A stretch of DNA of 7,578 nt from Vulcanisaeta sp. MG_3 (lineage in GTDB: Archaea > Thermoproteota > Thermoprotei > Thermoproteales > Thermocladiaceae): assembly GCA_001516765.1 (NCBI GenBank), contig LOCH01000141.1:1-7578 (forward strand), in the 5' to 3' direction. Within the stretch, counting starts at the first letter, position 1, and every line of letters starts with the position of its first letter. A program made the position numbers and the translations under genes. Shown here one piece after another: positions 5,760 through 7,578 of this stretch. The notes under the pieces are model-generated. The model was not told where the DNA came from. It saw only the letters and a list, made by a program, of their open reading frames with translations, and did no database searches.

Positions 5760-5780
5760 CATTTTTTAAGGAATTAATTA
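5760..5780. promoter_or_regulatory. Shared divergent promoter region of hsp20 and nnr
   Basis: The A/T-rich stretch holds TTTTTTAA (5762-5769), whose complement reads TTAAAAAA, and GAATTAATTA (5771-5780). The centre of the first box lies about 29-30 bases from both the hsp20 ATG at 5736 and the nnr ATG at 5795, so one box could direct leaderless transcription both ways. If hsp20 starts at 5754 instead, the second box would be its TATA element. Confidence 0.5.
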
Positions 5781-5794
5781 TGCCGCGTTGGTGT

Positions 5795-7405
5795 ATGCCC
5801 AAAGACTTTAGGGTTTGGTCGCAGAATCCCATATCTAGTCTCGAGATGCGTGTAATTGATAGCAACTCGGTCTTTGTGGGTATTGATAGGCATTTACTCA
5901 TGGAGAACGCCGGTAGGTCTGTGGCCGCGGTGGTTGTCGAGAGGTACCCAAATGCCAAGAGGGTTCTTGTTGTGGCTGGTTTGGGTGATAACGGAGGCGA
6001 CGGGCTTGTGGCTGCTAGGTACCTACATTCCTGGGGTAGGGACGTGAAGGTGATACTTCTTGGGCGCATTAGTGATGCTAGGGAGGAGTTGGTTGTTGAT
6101 AACTTAACGATACTTAGGAACCTGAATATCGAGATCATAGAGGCCACGACACCCTACGACCTATTGGCAAACCAAGAACTTTTTCATCCCTGGGCTGAGG
6201 TTATAATCGATGCGATAATCGGAACAGGCATCAGGGGTATTCTCAGGGAGCCCCAGGCCACAGCCATTGAATTAATCAATAAGTCCACCGCCTACAGGGT
6301 TGCCGTGGACATACCGAGCGGTTTAGACCCAGATACTGGCGAGGTTAGGGATATCGCAGTTAAGGCCCATGTAACTGTCACAATGCATAGGCCGAAGACA
6401 GGCCTCGTTAAGGAGGGTGCTTCACAGTACGTTGGTGAGCTGGTGATTGCTGACATCGGTATACCTGAGGAGGTAGAGCACGTGGTTGGACCCGGTGATG
6501 TGTATTACCTAAACTACGCAAGGAGACCTGATTCTAAGAAGGGTGATAATGGTAGGGTATTACTGATCGGCGGCTCTAAGGAGTTCACGGGCGCAATATA
6601 CCTAGCCGCAAAGGCTGCACTGAGGAGTGGTGTTGATTTATCAATAGTGATGGCTCCTCGAGACGTTGCCAGAGACATAAGGTCTCACGATCCGAGCATA
6701 ATAGCAATACCCCTCGATGGGGATTACCTGGCGATAAACCATGTTGACCAGATAATGGAGCAGGTGGGTAAATCTCACGTTATCGCCATAGGCCCCGGCC
6801 TTGGACTTAGGGAGGAGACTATGAAGGCCGTTGTTGAATTGGTCTCGAGGGCTGTTGATATAGGTAAGAAGGTCGTTATTGATGCCGACGCGATAAAGGC
6901 CATTGGTGAATTGAAGAGGCAGGATCTCATTAGGAAGGGTGTTGTTGTAACACCCCATGCTGGCGAGTTCAAGTGGTTAACGGGTATTGACATAACCGTT
7001 GATGGGAATCCCTGGTCAAGGGCCCAAAGAGTTAATGACATCGTCAAATCCCTATTTAAGGGTGGTGTGATCCTCCTCAAGGGTAATGTTGACATCATCA
7101 GTGATGGGCAGAGGTATAAGCTTAATTTCACGGGCAACCCTGGGATGACCGTTGGAGGTACCGGAGATGTATTAACGGGTGTTGTTTCGGCACTAGCTGT
7201 CAAGGTAAATGACGTATTCGAGGCTGCGGCGCTCGGTGCCTTCATTACGGGGCTTGCTGGTGATATGGCTGTTAAGGAGTTTGGTTATCACATAACCCCC
7301 GTGGATGTTATAGAGAATATACCAAAGGTCTTCAGGAGACTCATTAATGTGGACTCTATAATTAATGCGTCAATTCATACATCAGCACAGAAGCTACTTA
7401 AATAA
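5795..7405 (+). CDS. nnr: Bifunctional NAD(P)H-hydrate epimerase / ADP-dependent dehydratase
   Basis: Cytosolic metabolite-repair enzyme: the N-terminal half interconverts R- and S-NAD(P)HX and the C-terminal half dehydrates S-NAD(P)HX to NAD(P)H using ADP. Heat and acid form these damaged cofactors, so the role fits a thermophile. The product is 536 residues, normal for the fusion. The YjeF_N domain (about 15-240) shows LMENAGR (35-41), GLGDNGGDG (62-70), DAIIGTG with D139, and DIPSGLDPDTG (172-182). The ribokinase-like domain (about 243-520) shows GRVLLIGGS (253-261), GPGLG (333-337), VIDADA, TPHAGEF (386-392) and NPGMTVGGTGD, with D458 as the expected catalytic Asp. The ATG at 5795 has a TATA-like box 30 bases upstream; ATG 5780 (541 residues) is the alternative. 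The frame remains open to 5717, but that lies inside divergent hsp20. Confidence 0.94.
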   Translation: MPKDFRVWSQNPISSLEMRVIDSNSVFVGIDRHLLMENAGRSVAAVVVERYPNAKRVLVVAGLGDNGGDGLVAARYLHSWGRDVKVILLGRISDAREELVVDNLTILRNLNIEIIEATTPYDLLANQELFHPWAEVIIDAIIGTGIRGILREPQATAIELINKSTAYRVAVDIPSGLDPDTGEVRDIAVKAHVTVTMHRPKTGLVKEGASQYVGELVIADIGIPEEVEHVVGPGDVYYLNYARRPDSKKGDNGRVLLIGGSKEFTGAIYLAAKAALRSGVDLSIVMAPRDVARDIRSHDPSIIAIPLDGDYLAINHVDQIMEQVGKSHVIAIGPGLGLREETMKAVVELVSRAVDIGKKVVIDADAIKAIGELKRQDLIRKGVVVTPHAGEFKWLTGIDITVDGNPWSRAQRVNDIVKSLFKGGVILLKGNVDIISDGQRYKLNFTGNPGMTVGGTGDVLTGVVSALAVKVNDVFEAAALGAFITGLAGDMAVKEFGYHITPVDVIENIPKVFRRLINVDSIINASIHTSAQKLLK

Positions 7406-7425
7406 TGAGCTAATCAATGCCGTGG

Positions 7426-7578
7426 TTAAGTCCGTAACTTTTCTGGCATTAGTAATTTCTGTCTCTCATAAGTGTAGCTCCTTGCCTCTCTAACCATGTT
7501 GAGTATATTCAGGGGCGAGGCTCCGGATTTAGCTAGGTCTAGGATGTTTTTGGCTGTGGTTATTAATTTTAAATCATA
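7426..7578 (-). CDS. Possible 3' end of an unrecognised gene (partial)
   Basis: The - strand frame is open from the window edge for 50 codons and ends in TAA at 7426-7428, 20 bases from the convergent nnr stop. The translated end looks like an amphipathic helix followed by a charged tail (VREARSYTYERQKLLMPEKL near the C-terminus) and uses codons like its neighbours (AGA, AGG, CTA, ATA). I do not recognise a family. An open run of this length can occur by chance, and the A/T-rich bases 7563-7576 could instead be a promoter for a gene outside the window, so this is a tentative call. If real, the 5' end lies beyond the right edge. Confidence 0.45.
   Translation of the reverse strand, partial: YDLKLITTAKNILDLAKSGASPLNILNMVREARSYTYERQKLLMPEKLRT

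Noticed and set aside
5717..5794. Upstream extension of the nnr frame to an ATG at 5717
   Set aside because: It would run through the shared promoter and into the divergent hsp20 coding sequence, and the added residues are not part of the YjeF family.
5737..6147. Upstream extension of the hsp20 frame on the - strand, giving a 249-residue protein
   Set aside because: This part is exactly antisense to the conserved NAD(P)HX epimerase domain and its translation has no Hsp20-like or other recognisable sequence. The chaperone domain starts only near 5730.
6641..7245. Two - strand open frames of 105 and 156 codons inside nnr
   Set aside because: Antisense to the well-conserved dehydratase domain; they arise from its codon use and show no motif or promoter.
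1..7578. CRISPR array, insertion sequence, attachment site or defence genes
   Set aside because: No regularly spaced repeats, transposase, integrase or nuclease motifs were seen; codon use and gene content look uniform and chromosomal.
7426..7578. Resemblance of the partial right-edge peptide to a type II secretion F/TadC domain
   Set aside because: The stretch LDLAKSGASPLNIL loosely recalls that domain, but the frame ends about 30 residues later without the membrane helices that should follow.

Overview
The window reads as a stretch of a hyperthermophilic crenarchaeal chromosome, most likely Thermoproteales and by general feel close to Vulcanisaeta or Caldivirga (inference; no search was run). 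The archaeal signs are ribosomal protein L34e, archaeal-type cytidylate kinase, archaeal S2, a MEMO family protein and a fused NAD(P)HX epimerase/dehydratase. Most genes outside operons have a BRE/TATA-like element centred about 25-30 bases before the start codon and no Shine-Dalgarno sequence, as expected for leaderless transcripts. Arginine codons AGG/AGA and leucine CTA are frequent. Gene density is high and nothing looks mobile.

Layout. Left (21-839, + strand): rpl34e and cmk, almost touching, the remains of the conserved archaeal L34e-cmk cluster; a terminator-like hairpin overlaps the last cmk codons. Next (867-1584, - strand): two small unrecognised tyrosine-rich genes, each with its own promoter and separated by a perfect 11-bp inverted repeat. 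A 206-base gap (1585-1790) then holds promoters facing both ways and two tiny reading frames of doubtful meaning. Centre (1791-3377, + strand): rps2 and the MEMO gene, a pair conserved in many archaea. From 3446 to 5736 on the - strand lie, in transcription order, an Hsp20/alpha-crystallin gene, a HAD phosphatase overlapping its stop codon, and enolase. A compact bidirectional promoter near 5760-5780 separates hsp20 from the divergent nnr gene (+, to 7405). The window ends with what may be the 3' end of a further - strand gene.

How the genes fit together. Translation (L34e, S2), pyrimidine nucleotide supply (Cmk), glycolysis/gluconeogenesis (enolase), and repair or maintenance functions useful at high temperature (small heat-shock protein, NAD(P)H-hydrate repair, a small HAD phosphatase) are interleaved. 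In many archaea enolase precedes rps2-MEMO on the same strand; here it is convergent to them, a local rearrangement. I see no defence system, CRISPR array, insertion sequence, tRNA or rRNA. The least explained content is the two tyrosine-rich orphan genes, the short inverted repeats in the regulatory gaps, and the symmetric divergent promoter.
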